Positions 25,775 through 38,570 of a DNA stretch of 64,000 nt are shown here, one piece after another. The notes below the pieces were generated by a model that made no database searches, was not told the origin of the DNA, and saw nothing but the letters and a program-made list of their open reading frames with translations. The translations under genes were made by a program, and so were the position numbers. Origin of the DNA: Sipunculus nudus (lineage: Eukaryota > Annelida > Sipuncula > Golfingiida > Sipunculidae); NCBI GenBank assembly GCA_026874595.1, contig CM049312.1, positions 71,638,929-71,702,928 of the forward strand, written 5' to 3'. Positions within the stretch are counted from its first letter, which is position 1. Every line of letters starts with the position of its first letter.

Positions 25775-25980
25775 CCGTATTGATCACTGTTACAGCTTCC
25801 TACTAGGTGCCCATGAGTATTACATTTCCAAACTCCAGAGGATACAGAACATGGCAACACATACAATATGTGGACTTAGGAAATATGATAGCATATCACC
25901 GTCTCCCTGCTAATTGGAGAACGAATTAGTTACAAGGTCCTTGTATTTTTATATAAATATAGGAATAAAACTCCATGCAG
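25775..25980 (+). pseudogene. LINE RT C-terminal fragment, frameshifted
   Basis: One frame gives DHCYSFLLGAHEYYISKLQ and RIQNMATHTICGLRKYDSIS. After a frameshift near 25912 the next gives GERISYKVLVFLYKYRN. This is the familiar end of an RT domain in L2/CR1-like elements (pattern of CNSLLYGLP, LQRVQNAAAR, LHWLPVxxRIxFK). At least one frameshift and a stop make it non-functional. A GT microsatellite and a C14 run follow. Confidence 0.75.
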
Positions 25981-25990
25981 ACAATGAAAT

Positions 25991-26084
25991 GTGTATATAT
26001 ATGTGTGTGTGTGTGTAAATATATATATATGTGTGTGTGTGTCTTTATGGAAAAATTGTCCCAAATTTGACCCCCCCCCCCCCC
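25991..26084. repeat. TA/TG microsatellite and C14 run
   Basis: Mixed (TA)n and (TG)n from 25991 to 26042, then C14 at 26071-26084. Confidence 0.9.
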
Positions 26085-26315
26085 ACGCCTGCGAGTCATC
26101 CCCCTCCCTTGAAGATAAATTGACGCCACTGGTTGAAAGAGTTTACGCCCTTACTTAAGCTACTATAATTGTTGCACGTTTGTGATATATTTGGCACAGA
26201 CGCGGGACTGACGAATAACAATCCTGTTAACGAGCTTAGTTTTCCGTAATTTGTCCCATAATTAATGTCCATTCCCTCGACTAATAGCCTCTGGGGAACA
26301 CGCGGGTAACCTTGA

Positions 26316-26360
26316 GCGGGACCTATAAAAGGACCGCCTCCGTCAAAGGGACCGTTTCTT
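26316..26360 (+). promoter_or_regulatory. Possible TATA-box promoter
   Basis: GAGCGGGACCTATAAAAGGA lies in a GC-richer flank and matches the TATA consensus well. The first downstream ATG (26409) opens only 11 codons, so no target gene is supported. Confidence 0.22.
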
Positions 26361-26689
26361 TCAATTAAGGCGCCGAACGTGGATCAAAATCCCGTTACTT
26401 TGTGAAATATGAATCTCATTACAGCTTGGTTACGCTTCCGTTGATCAGAGCTCTTTGGTTTCTTTTGATGCAAACTGACGGGGTTAGCTTTAAAATATTA
26501 AATTCTACTGCGTCTCAATAGTCGCTTACCTCATCCCGTACGCTCCAGCTGAATGAAGCTGTTTTGCTGAAAATAATGCTCTACTGGCTTTAAATTAAGT
26601 AACGCGGTCCCAAAGAAAACGCAAACTGAAATCTCACAACCCCTTACAAAGATGCTAAACGTATAATTTCTATAGTAGCAAAGCAAAAT

Positions 26690-26765
26690 GTCTACCCCTA
26701 GACTCGAACCGAGTTCTCTTCAAGGTAGAACAAGCAACGCGTACCACTGCAAGACCGCGTGTCTA
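26690..26765 (-). mobile_element. tRNA-like SINE head or tRNA relic
   Basis: On minus, GCGGTCTTGCAGTGGTACGC (A box) and CTCGGTTCGAGTCTAGG (B box) have tRNA spacing. The two ends do not pair as an acceptor stem, so it is not a working tRNA gene. Confidence 0.5.
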
Positions 26766-26954
26766 CCTGTTGACTTAACGTGATTGTGTTGATCTTAAAC
26801 CAGCACAAAACGTAATTGCATAAGTGCTTGCCTTTTGGCAATATATCAGGGTGGGAAACAACAAACAACATGAAAGGTTTTCCGATGCGATGTCCATTTG
26901 TGATTTAATAACTTGGTCTGCGAGACTACATGCCCGATTTTCTTTTCAGTCTTT

Positions 26955-26999
26955 CGTGCTCGGACCTCCCCTTTTCAAAATCCTTGATCCGCCCCTGAG
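26955..26999. mobile_element. hAT-like MITE, single end
   Basis: CGGACCTCCCCTTTTCAAAA and TCCTTGATCCGCCCCTGA match the right end of the 38571 and 63278 elements. The other end is not visible. Confidence 0.4.
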
Positions 27000-27289
27000 C
27001 GTGTTTATAACAACTGGCCCCCTAATCAAAATAGGCCCAACAAGGACAATAAGTACACGTCAGACGAAAAAAGGACTCTGCGAATGACAAAAGATGGCGT
27101 TGCCTGATATGCTCGGACGGATACTATCTGTTAACCTTTAGACTTCCGCACATTCGCAATCAACCCCAGTTTTTTTTCGACATCGGCACATGTATCGCAT
27201 TTTCATACAGCTTTTCTATAAAAACGCTAATGCATCCGTCACAGGGCGTTATTACAAATTTTCTAAAGCCTGTATCTCACTAGGTTATG

Positions 27290-27710
27290 CGACAAATTGC
27301 GAATGCATTCGCAAGAGAGTCTCAAAAGTGTCTAAGAACATTCGCGGCGGTTCTCAATTTCCTCGCGTGATTCGCAAAGTGTCGCTTTCTTGTCGCACAA
27401 ATTTTCAACATGTTAAAAAAAATCTCAAAACAAAATTTCTCTCAAAATAGTCGCAGAAGCATCGCTGGTATCTCAAACCAGTCTCAAACATGTCTCGAAC
27501 TATTCTATAATCAGTTTCTGCGAGTCAGGAAATGCGAGAACTGCGAGACAGCTTTGAGAGGGGTTTGCGACCTATGCAATTACATTGCGAATATTTGGAG
27601 ATAAAAATGAGATTCTGACATTCTGGTCGCGAATTGTCGTGCGAATATTTCACAAATGTCGTGCGAATGTCTTGTGAACATCGCACGATATTCGCACGAC
27701 GTGTATGCTG
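27290..27710. repeat. GCGAAT/TCTCAAA word-rich segment with 12-bp inverted repeat
   Basis: GCGAAT, TTCGCA, CTCAAA and TCGCACGA recur many times on both strands. The perfect pair GTCGTGCGAATA (27636-27647) and TATTCGCACGAC (27689-27700) can fold. No protein family is seen in any frame. Confidence 0.45.
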
Positions 27711-28330
27711 GGTACGCCGAATGCTGGGTCAAAAATTACCAGTCCCGCTACACGCCAGAAAAATCTTGCTGGGTCACGTTGTATGATGGAGGGCCAACCA
27801 CTGTGTCTGTTTCGTTAATGGATTGCAGTCTTGATTAATACTTGCTTAGCCAGAGCCACTGGAGTGATTAATTGTTCATCTTTAGTCGGAGGTGCAATGA
27901 TTAGATGAGTGTAATTACGTGAATAAACTATATTACTTTTTGTTTTCAACACTAGTTTTCACTGGCGTATCAATTATACTAATTCCTCTACAAACTCTTT
28001 GCCCTCTTTTGCCCCTAGGTTTTTTTAACTCTCCAGATATCGACAGGCGCCGTGTGCGACAACCTAAGCAAAGGCAGGCGAAACCAATTAATTATTTTCC
28101 GGGAACATTTGGCACTCTAGCTGATGCCAGTGGTTTCATTACTCATAACACAAACATTCCCTCTTTTTGGAGACTACTGCAATATATGACACACAATGTG
28201 TTAGTGTATCAATGTGAGTTATATTCATACCATTTTAAAATATAAATGTATGTTATATGTGAATGTGTGTATATATATGTGTGTGTGTAACTCTATGTAA
28301 CTATGTATTTATATATATTTTAGAAAGGTA

Positions 28331-28575
28331 ATTTACATATTCGGTCCCCTGGGGGCATATAAATAGGCAGAAATATTAGGACCCAAAAGGTATCCGTTAT
28401 GCAGCCATGTTTGCAACCATGAATAGCACCCATGCACTCCTGGGGGAGAGGGCGCACCCTTGTATTATAGGCTTTGTCCAGCGGGGAAGGCATTCAGGAC
28501 TAGACTAGAACCCACAACCTTGCATGTCACAGATCTTAATAAAGCCCAAACCATAACGCCATTACGCTCTAGATA
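28331..28575 (-). mobile_element. tRNA-derived SINE-like element
   Basis: On minus, AGCGTAATGGCGTTATGG resembles an A box and GGTTGTGGGTTCTAGTC a degenerate B box about 50 bp on, followed by a ~170-bp body ending near GGACCGAATATG. It differs from the other SINE families here. Confidence 0.45.
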
Positions 28576-29299
28576 TTTACTTGATCATGACCAATATCTT
28601 CCATTTGAACGCCTCAGTAGTCATGAGACATTTAGCTACTCGAACATAACACAAATACATCTATTGCTTCTTCTTGAGCACCAATTTAAAATAAGACTCA
28701 TTCACAACTTTCCCAATAATGACGAACATTTGTTGATGATTCACACAATATGATTCACGTTCACTTTTGTCCGATAATAACACACGGTACAATGGCCCGA
28801 CTGAGACTGAGATAAAAAGCCAATTTCTGAAGAGTTCTGTAATTGATTATAGTAAGGGGCACTCATTTGCACCAGTCGTTTCTCTATTGCCGTTAATGTG
28901 GGGATATTAAATTGTAATCTACTATACCGATAAAGGTTGTCCTGAAACTGCATCACGTAGCTGATCAAATTATCGCTCGATAAACTTTTAGACCTTGAAT
29001 CTGTATTTTAAAGTAACGCTTGCAGCTCGTAATCTGCAAATATATTCATGGAGTTTCAGATATAGGAAAATATTGTATTTGTTTAATTACATAGACTTTC
29101 AACACTAACGCACGATTGTGTGGAATATGTAACTACCTGCTCAATAACAATATTTAGATTGGTTACATATAACAATACAACGCTATATATACTCAATGTT
29201 TCTGTGTGTTTATTAGGTAAATATTCCAACTTCCTATCCGGACAATTAGTTTGTGACTTTTTTATTCAGAGGTATTCCTTGATGATTTGGCGTGGTCCA

Positions 29300-29500
29300 A
29301 CAGAAAGCGTTATTCCGCTTCTAATATTGCAAATACACGTGCCAATGTTACAAAACTCTCTCCGCAGAATGAACCTCGCCCGCTGTCCTTGAAGTAGTGT
29401 CCTGTGGCATCCCCGCGCCCTTCATAAATCCTTACAGGTTAATTTCTCCTAGTTTCTCGAAACCGCTTGTGGTGGCTGCCATTTTGAGTACACAGTTATC
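29300..29500 (+). repeat. Dispersed repeat D, copy 3
   Basis: GTTATTCCGCTTCTAATATT, then TCCTAGTTTCTCGAAACCGC and GTGGCTGCCATTTTG, in the order of copy 1. Confidence 0.6.
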
Positions 29501-30184
29501 CCGCATTTCACAAGTCAACATTTTGGGTATATCACTAGTACTTACAAACAGTCGATGAACATATACAACTGATAGATTCGATAGAAACTTGACTGTTGTA
29601 ATTTTTCAGCACATGTCATGACTATACGCAGGCTTCTTGGTATGTTAAAAATAATCAAATAAAACTCCTATTTCACATATATCGTACCAATAGTAATAAT
29701 AATAAATGCCAGTAACAATCCATGGCTAGGGTGGCGACGGTCAGTATTTTCTGGAGGTTGATAAAAGCGAAACGCTCTGAGAACACCCAAAGATTGCTAA
29801 GTGACAGGTGGCCATCGTAATTTAAAGTGGAAAGAATACAGGTACTCTTAACTTTACATATCAATTTTATATCTTAAATGAAGCTTCCTTACAAAGGCCG
29901 TAAATGGTAGGCGATAATATATACGAAGATCTTTTAAAGGTAACCACAGATGCAATCCCACGTGTTTCCACAATTATTAGGGTGAAACACAGAATTCATC
30001 TTGGAGTTTCATAGCCGACACCAGTGTCTCCGATGTAAACAATGTTAATCTTCACATGTGGAAATGTTGACCTCACGGAGACCTGGTTGGAGGCCTCCAT
30101 GACTGCCTGGACCCTGGGTTATTCTGCGTGTCCTCCATATATAAATCATCAACTGTGTAATGTAACTTAACCTATAAGGTGCCC

Positions 30185-30400
30185 TGTGGATGTCTTATAC
30201 CTGTAAGCGACCTGTGGCATCCGGGTTTTAGTGTGTACGCAAAATTACAGCCCCCATGAGCGTTTTCGAGAAACCTGGAGTTATAAACCCTTTTGAGTTC
30301 GTTAGGGGCACTGGGATGCGATTCGAAAGAACTGAGAGGACAGCGTCCAGGCGAGGATCTATCTGCGGTAGAAATGGGACGTGGATCGTCAACGTTAAAA
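30185..30400 (-). repeat. Dispersed repeat D, copy 4
   Basis: CCCCCATGAGCGTTTTCGAG and AAACCTGGAG, then CAGCGTCCAGGCGAGGAT, form the inverted family hallmark. Its far end CTGTAAGCGACCTGTG matches GTCACAGGTCGCTT of copy 5. Confidence 0.6.
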
Positions 30401-31525
30401 GCAAAAAATAAATTGTTAAGACAACGCCAAAACCCTGAGATTATAGCAGAATGTAAAAACCAAAGAATACATCGTCTCTGCACACTTTGAAATGGTCATT
30501 GTGGACACTTGGGACACTTAAAGTGTCGAATGTTAAGAAAAAGTAACATAATTGTTTTCGCATCAATCAGTTTTGCCTACTTAACATATTCACATGCAGT
30601 TCCAAAAATCTACCTTATCTGTGACAAATGTGAATTGGTTGTTGCTCGCAGAAAGGCGTATTGTAAATTTAGTTAATATCGTTCTTAATCAAAATTATAT
30701 ACGAGTCGATCACGCATATAATGACCTCATTCGCGTCGCCTACAACTTTGGTATTCATGTTAATAATGCAAAATGTTAAAGGGTTTTCAAACCTCAAAAG
30801 CATAACGCACATAATGTAAAACCAGCTGAGACTTAAACTCACATTAATTGTATAACAGAAAAACACGCTATGAAACTAATAGAAACCTCAACCCTTTTTT
30901 TTCAACATGAATATCTTATTTTCTAATTTGCTTGATGACCTAGCAATACCAGCAGAACATGTTAGCCCAGCACAAACAACAACGAGGAATTTCCACCAGA
31001 AGACGTTAGGCATGGATTAGAGATGGTCAGAGAAACACAAACTCTGTCGCCAGGAATGCTATCCACATCAGTCAAGAGGGCACATATTAGTATGGACGGC
31101 CGTATAAGTTATCCGTTTTTAGTTCAATAAAATGGAGGGTCATTTGAAAAATGAAAAATTAATTTTTGCTTAAAATTTATTAAAAAAAAATAGAAAATAT
31201 ACCTAAAATCCCCGTCGCTTTCCGTAATAAAATAAGCAAGTCTACGAAACATACTACAAGATACCCATCGCATTTATTTCATAATTAAGAAAATACCTTC
31301 CTCTGAATCTGTTCGAATGGAAGATAAGCAGCACAGCTGTTAAGTATATTCCATGTATCATGATCAATAGGGGTCTCCTTGTTTTCATCTTTAAAACTTA
31401 TAGAATATATTCATTTTTTTAAATGTGCCATTGAATGACATTTGCCGTGAGGTAGCAGTTGTCATGAGGCCCTTGCGGACTCTAAAGAAAATAGCGAGCT
31501 ATATGACATATCCTCTTATATAGAT

Positions 31526-31546
31526 ATCTCTCTCTCTCTCTCTCTC
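31526..31546. repeat. (TC)n microsatellite
   Basis: About ten TC units. Confidence 0.9.
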
Positions 31547-31973
31547 CGCTGTCTTTGGTTTATGCAAACCACAAATTTTGGCGTGTCTTCTCACGAAAAT
31601 CAACATTTATTTTATTTTGGTATTAACTCTACAGCACCATGGATATGCACAAAGAACTGCTACTGAAGGTCCGTCTTTATCAGAACTAGCAGAGTAACAG
31701 GATAAATCCGGATAAAATGAAATATTGATTTCCAGTACGTGAAAAAGCACGAGAAAATTAAATTAGAGACGATTACAGATTAATATTGGAAGCTGTAATG
31801 AGACATGTCGTGACACGGCTTATTAAATATTCAAACTTGAAAACTAAGCAAGGATTCAATCAAGTCGACCAGACGCACACATCAATCATAAAACAATGGG
31901 GGCATGAATAGTCCAATTCATTACCAACTCACAACTGTCATGTTACTCAAGCTGCATTACATAACAGTAAACT

Positions 31974-32170
31974 CACCATGACTGTTTCAGCTCCGCGGCT
32001 GCGGCTGGCAGTCAGTCAGTGTGTGCACGCTCCGAGGTTGTCGTCACCTACGCTTCGCCAGTCCTGGCCGCATGTCCTTTAATAGCAGAGCTTCCAGACT
32101 CCAAGAGCTCCCTCTGGGTCTCCGGCGGCTTCTCACAGGGGCTGCACAGTCTTCCGACAGCCACATGAGC
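31974..32170 (-). promoter_or_regulatory. GC-rich possible promoter and first exon
   Basis: This CpG-containing stretch stands out from AT-rich flanks. On minus it has TATTAAAG near 32080 and then about 100 bp ending GAAACAGTCATG immediately before GTGAGT, so a start codon would be the last codon of a first exon. No matching second exon was found. On plus, the same edge looks like a weak acceptor (CTGTTTCAG). Confidence 0.25.
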
Positions 32171-34054
32171 AACCGTCTTAACTTAATAATCCCTCACTCG
32201 GAGTAATGGTGCTGTATTTTCTGTCCAAGCCCCTGCTTGAAGCCTGGCCACTGGATGGCTGCAGCGTACCACGTGGCTACAGGTAAGGCAGCGCTGTGCT
32301 GTATACAAACATCCTCCCAGCAGACCCGCCTTTCGCGTATTATTGCCAGATCTTACGCATACCGGGAGCTTCCAGAGCAATTCGCTGTTTATACTCGCAG
32401 GCTAAATACGCTGACCGTTAATGTAATTCCCTCTGCCTTTGATCCCACTGCCTATAAATTGTCTATATTAGATCGGCAAAGTTATATATGTGCGACAATT
32501 CAATATAAGCTCATGAAAACATGACTAGAGCAGTCAAACCATGTAGCATTTACATCTTCCAAATATCAGGATTATTCATCACAAAATGCATTTGTTTTAC
32601 GGTTTATCTTTTATTTTGTATTGAAATCTTCCTTTATCAGGTAATTGTTTTTACATGGTGAAAGCACATTTCCACAGTGTATTTGTAGTCTTTCAACTAT
32701 TCACGCCAGTAAATTAAACTTTAAATGTGACAAATGCAAGGAGTAGCCAGGTTAATAAACACGTTGCCTAATCTCTCTAGGTCATTTAATTGCAAAATAA
32801 TACACTAAGCAGGCCGAGGTGGGCTCATTGGAACTCGATTGGAAGATACACTTTGTAGAAATGTGGGCGGTCTTTTGAACAGATCATACCCAAGTTACGG
32901 CGGATGATAATCGTGCAATAACCTCCGTTTACGTCGTAAATAAAAATCTCTTTGAGAACACCATATATCGACTTGACTCCACTCCTGTCAAAATTGGCCA
33001 CAGGGATAAAGGACCAGTATATAGTAATATCACTTCAAGCAATGGATGACGTGTATTGCCGAAGGTCGGAATTCGTCAGATGTCAAGCAATATGGAAGTG
33101 GTGGTTTAAATTCCCCTTCCCCTGGCAGTAATATTCAGGGTTGAGACGACCGTGGCTTTTATAACATGAACCTGTCCATTCCCCACTCAAAGTAGCACGT
33201 CAGATATTTTGATGAAAGGCTGGTTTGCTCGCAGCAAATGTCAAACAATCATCGAACGTCATTTGTTCTATTCCCATCAGAATATTTGCGTGGGAAGCAG
33301 GTTTAGAGAGATCCGTTCTCGGAAATACTATAGGGATAAATCTCCCACTTATTACCAATGTCAGGTGGTACGTGCATTTAGTCCGCGGATTTTCCCAGGT
33401 GGCCTGTGAGATGATATAAAAAGCCGTACCATTGACATGTTCAGTCAATCGAATTCCACTGAGGTTCAATATCCGGTAGGCAAGCTGGCATGAAATCCTA
33501 TGAAAGCCAAGTGCTTGAAGGAAGAACTTCAGGTGTCCACTAAAACGTCTTATATAGCAGTTCTAAAACGGGAATCGTTTCACAAGAGATGTCTACTTTA
33601 AAGGCGCTGCGTCGGATCCCTTGCGTCGTGCCATGTCTCCAAGACTTTTATCTCGGCGTTGTCTGGGTTTTTTGCTTCCCATGATTGTCGTAAAGGGCTC
33701 CACAATGCTCAAGTATGGCGTAAAGCTTCGCTTACTACATCAGGGCTCAGGAGGGCCTTTGCATGTAGAGACACATCGATAAAACACGTCAATATCTTTA
33801 TGGGGCACCCAGCCTTTCCAAAGCCCTGCCAAAGCATCCTAAAGCTCCATTGCTTAATTTATTCATTTCCTTTCTTTCATGCCAAAACCAGGGTCACATA
33901 AAAATAACATACTGCTAAATTCTTCAACGGAATATATATGTGTGTATATATTAAGCCCCTGACATAAGACAAACTTGACAAACATCAAACTCTGACACAG
34001 AATATTTTCCATAAACCTTTATTGTCGCTTGCAGTGTATATTGATTATGGCCTG
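32171..34054. other. No gene recognised
   Basis: Mixed composition. Short open frames near 33200-33470 and 33660-33900 lack splice support and family resemblance. Confidence 0.5.
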
Positions 34055-34140
34055 TCATAGGGCCACGGTTGGACCGCTATCCGCGCACTGGGTCTCCGTC
34101 GTGATGTTGCCGCTGCCGTTGAAATCATAGGCGATGAAAC
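34055..34140 (-). CDS. Candidate exon with an EF-hand-like loop
   Basis: On minus, after a TTGATTAG acceptor, two bases and 28 codons read FIAYDFNGSGNITTETQCAD and then SGPTVAL before TGA. YDFNGSGNIT matches an EF-hand calcium loop: D at 1, N at 3, S at 5, G at 6, I at 8. The acidic residue falls at position 11 and T at position 12, where Glu or Asp is normal, so calcium binding may be weak. Codons end mostly in C or G. The opposite strand also has an open frame after a good acceptor, and the frame stops soon after the loop, so a decayed exon is possible. Confidence 0.35.
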
Positions 34141-34754
34141 CTAATCAATTTAGCCCTGTGCCTCGCCGTTCGCCCGCGTCAACTTTTGTCGATCTTTCAA
34201 GGTTTCATTACGTGTGAATTTACCAAACTAAACCCAAGGGACATTAGTTTTGCCTACGTTGATGAAATTCTATTTTCTTAGTCCATACCAGCGTCAAACA
34301 ATCAAATATAACCTCTATTTGAAGTAAAGCTATGCGAGATTAGAATAATAATTTGCAGCGATAAAGCCATTTCAGGTATATTTTTATCCTAAGTTGGTCG
34401 AGAAAATAATTATGAGCTGATGAGCTCATGCGAAATGACTACACCAGGTTCGGTGATATCAGAATATGTAGAACTTTTATTTAAAATAGACTGATGGTTC
34501 TTTTTTATCTTTTCGTCTGATCATGTCCTGGATAAAGAAAACAGACTACTGACGTCAAAAATGCCACGGATCAACAGTGTACCTTTTAAATAAACGATTA
34601 TAACTGTTTGAATATGTAACATTATCTGGACAATGGGAAAATAATTGAAATTTAATTTAAATTCAATTGATTTTAAATACATTAAGGTCTTAACTATGTT
34701 TCCAGTTTTGTTTCAGATTACTCGACCGGGCAGCAGCATACGATTCTCCGGCTG

Positions 34755-34845
34755 GTCCTTGGTGTGCAAACCCTGTGTAAATCATTGCCGGGTAATAACA
34801 CACAGAAACCCCCGAAAGGAGGACTCATTTGTGAAACACTAATTA
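34755..34845 (-). mobile_element. SINE family B body fragment
   Basis: CATTGCCGGGTAATAACACA, then CCCGAAAGGAGGACTCATTT and GTGAAACAC, aligns with the body of the 6505 and 44690 copies. No tRNA-like head is visible. A TA microsatellite follows. Confidence 0.5.
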
Positions 34846-34917
34846 AAAAGGGCCTTGTGGACATAGTGTTAGCAAGTAGAACCAATCGGGAATTCAGTCC
34901 AGTTCGGGATCTGGCTT

Positions 34918-34919
<2 letters not shown>

Positions 34920-34993
<74 letters not shown>

Positions 34994-35078
34994 GTATGTA
35001 TGTATGTTTATATATGTATATATATATATATATGCATAATTTATATATATATATATATCTATATATTATATATATGTG
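34920..35078. repeat. Long (TA)n microsatellite, interrupted
   Basis: More than 25 TA units to 34973, then TA blocks with TATG and TATC breaks to about 35078. Confidence 0.95.
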
Positions 35079-36688
35079 TGTGGGTGTGGGTGTCAGAACA
35101 TATGATAAACATATATTGTATGTTTTAAATCACCTGTTTATTTGTCTCGGCGAGAGAAGTTTTGCCTCTAAAATAGAAAAATAAACGATTATTGGATATT
35201 ATTCCGCTATTCGACAAAGCACGGCATGATCCATAACAATATTAGTGACATCTATTGTTAATGTACATGATAATATTTCCCTGTGACGGTCCTAGAGGCT
35301 CAGAAAACGGGATCATTATACGCAGGGAAATCCAAGTCAACACACACACGTGTTCATCATTCAAAATTCTAATCAATCTTATCACAGGCCGGCTATATAT
35401 AAATGATTCATGAATCAGCGGTGAGAGTGCCTTGGGTTTATCATTATGTATGACAAAATTCTAAAGCTAGGCTTTGATGATGAATCATAAAGGTGGACTC
35501 ATATTATTGTTGTATTCAAATTATGACTTAACCTCTGTCATCACACTGGAGACACCTGTTGGAGACTACTGACACTGAGTATTCGGGTCCGTCATACAGA
35601 CGTCAAGACCATATGTGTTATATCCCCGATGATAAACATCTGGTCTTAGACGACAAATTCGTCACATATTCAATACGTTTTGTGTTGAATTCGGGGATTA
35701 TGTTAATATCACGTAATTTGGAAAGGTTTCGGCTTGAACATTTATAGTAAATGTGGTCAGAGTATTAGGAAAGCTATTAACTCACTTAATTTATTACCTG
35801 TTGAAGCTCGGGAGTTTTTATTTCTTGGATATAACTAGACTTAATTTTATAGATGTGTACACCAGAAAAAGAAATTATTTTTTTTAAATTATTTAAGTCA
35901 TTAGCATGAATGTAAAATCTTTACTTTAAATGTTATCTTTCTTTAATCAAGGAACATCTTCCTCCTGTTAAGCACTTCATATCATCAACATTCCATGTAC
36001 CCATATTGATATCAGGGTTTCACCGGGCACATTTCAATGTATAATAATATTGGGATTTTTGTAGGCCCTTTGTGCAGATACTAAGGTTCTCCCCAAGCCC
36101 CGGGGGTTCAGTGAAGATTAAACCAGTTTATTCCACTTAACACTTTCCTATGGGCATATGTTAGGATATTAGGATGCCTGATATCAATTAAGAGAACCCG
36201 ATCTTACGGTATCGTCCGCAGCATGCATTGAGTTATGCATGGCAAACAAACGTATGTTGTTTCAGACCCCATCTTATCGAAAAGAAAAAGACATGATGTA
36301 TGTTCTGAAATCCATCTAATCGTCAAATTAGAATGCCACACCGTGTGGACGTGTTATCCCTGGAAACTTGGTTGGAACTCCCTGGAACGGGGGGTATGGT
36401 TAACACTTGTATAAACTAGATGTTTGCAGTCACAAAGGGATCCCTTCAAACCTCCCCCGACGCCGCAGCTCGACGATAATTGGGGTACGACAATTGATAG
36501 TACGACCTTGGGAATAAGGTCAAGGTCAAAAATAAATATCGCCTGCACATCGGTATCCAAAGTCTAAAATTGTATCAAAATTTCACCTTTTGAAAACCAG
36601 CCATATCGGAGATGAAGCGCAAGAGAAATTGTAGAAGAAAATATAAACAAAAGTAAAAAAAACTGAAATCGATGGTTTTCCCATCGCC
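35079..36688. other. No gene recognised
   Basis: AT-rich, with no convincing exon, repeat family or RNA. Confidence 0.55.
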
Positions 36689-36715
36689 GGGGGGGGGGGG
36701 GTAGGTCGTTTTATA

Positions 36716-36880
36716 TATCGGTTGCCCAGTGGTTACCGTGTCCTAATTGGGAGGGAATGCACTTGGGGATGCGAGTTTGAATCCGGGATTTTTAATCTCT
36801 GAACGGGGTTGAATGGAGAATATTCGTTCAGCCCACTGGTATATGGCTTGTCATGGGTTATATAGCTGAAATGAAATTAC
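36716..36880 (+). mobile_element. tRNA-like SINE head with short body
   Basis: GGTTGCCCAGTGGTTACCGT and GCGAGTTTGAATCCGGG have A- and B-box character and spacing. No acceptor stem pairs. It follows a G13 run. Confidence 0.5.
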
Positions 36881-37399
36881 AGCTATAGGTACTGTCTTTG
36901 CGAAAAGCGTAGCAACGCCAGATACAAATCTTGTCGTTAATGAAGAAAAAAATCTAGAGCAAAAAAAACAAACGCCGAATGAGTACTTTATAAAAAAAAA
37001 CGAATAAAATGTCATTCCCATCCATTAGTTTTCTTTGGCCTTGTATCTCATTGTTTATCTTATGTCACATCACCATTTCCTTTGCCTTATTTATATAAGA
37101 GAGATTTTCCAAATAAATGTTACTATATGAATTAAAGTGAATATTTGTTTTCTTTAGCAAATATACTATGTACTCATTTTCCTTACTTTAGATGAGACAG
37201 AGTGTAGCTACAAATTATATAACAACAAATAACTAAGTAAGATTTTATGGAACATAACATGATATTCATTTTTGACCTTGAACTTATATCCAAGTTAGTA
37301 CGCTCTATAGCCTATTCCTCATTAGGCCCTCCTAGTATAGTTCTCATACACTTTTTTTTAAATAAGTGACGATTTTTTTATATTTTTTTTTTATCTTTT

Positions 37400-37625
37400 T
37401 CGTATGGTTCGATTAAAGGTCATATGATCAGGGAAAAACATGATAATAACAGAATTGTTTTGTTAAACAGGTAGAAGCACTACATAACATAGCAAATCTG
37501 ATCCAAATAGTATTATTTTATCTTCTTGAAAGAAATGTACAAGCGGCTGGAGCTCAAAATTGGTAAGTTTCTATTGGAAAATCAAAGCAATTATTTTTAT
37601 TTGGTGGGGTTAAAATTGACGCGCG
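37400..37625 (+). repeat. Dispersed repeat F, copy 1
   Basis: TCATATGATCAGGGAAAAAC, GAAAGAAATGTACAAGCGGC and GGGGTTAAAATTGACGCGCG recur at 62815-63050 in the same orientation. Confidence 0.75.
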
Positions 37626-38570
37626 TTTATTGGCCTTATCCTTCAGTTGTGCTCTTTTAGGGAGATTTAAGTGATCGTTCGGCGAATGTTAACATGTGGT
37701 TTATTCGTTCTTTCTGGTCTATCAGGATATACTTCTAGAATTATGGCAATCATGGTTATCAAGGTTGAGTCTGGACTCCGGATAGCCCGGTGTGTAATTG
37801 TTGACCTTGAACCAAGGTATGTATATGGCTAACTGTCCTAGTATTATTCAAGCACACGGATGGTTACGTTAAAAAACGGACTGAAGATGACAAAGCGTGT
37901 GACATACATGCTCTGTCTTTCCGGGAGGAATCAGTGGCTGTCAATGGGTGTAAACTGGTATTCTTTGGCCGAGGTTGATACATTCGATAGATGCAAGTTT
38001 TATTTAGCAGCACCCTATCACTGACATTGACCAGAAAAATTATATAATGATTGGGCAGGATGAAACAAATACATATATTTTCGTTTTATACCAACAGCAT
38101 TGATTTAATCTTGATTCACTTTTAAACTTAGGAGGACGGAAGCTGCACGGCGGAAGACATTATATTATTGTCTCCTGCGTTTCGCATTTTTCCATGGAAG
38201 GAACCCAGAACAATCGAGACGTGATCGGAAGTATTTCTGGAAAAAAAACATTTTGTTTTTAATTCCTTAATTTTAAAATCCCTCTAGGTATGTATTTGAC
38301 TGGGCACTTTTTTGTGATTTCCAAATAAGGATCGCCACTGACGAAAATACATTTTTCTTCTCTTTCTCAAGTTCCAATCATTAGATTTAATAAACCTTAT
38401 CTATAGACCCATATTAACCAGGTTAAGTGCAGCCATTGAAGAAAATATATTTTCTTCAAAATACCAACAACCAACGAAGATATTTGATCATTATTTAGGT
38501 TCACATTAATTTAAATAGGCAGCAAATTGGTTCCCAGTATGTTTGTTTACATCATTCCTAGAATAATCAA

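Noticed and set aside
26530-26566. A 37-bp minus-strand micro-exon with good acceptor (TATTTTCAG) and donor (GTAAGC)
   Set aside because: Too short to judge; two frames are open and pairs of good sites this close are expected by chance in 64 kb.
26690-26765. A fourth tRNA gene
   Set aside because: A and B boxes are present but no acceptor stem can form; better read as a SINE head.
28400-28600. Protein-coding reading of the open frame at 28460-28753
   Set aside because: Its start lies in the SINE-like element and the rest has no coding bias or family resemblance.
30077-30150. Minus-strand TATATA box, ATGGAGGCC start and GTGAGG donor
   Set aside because: The implied 5' UTR would be only about 10 bases and the coding part eight codons; no linked exon.
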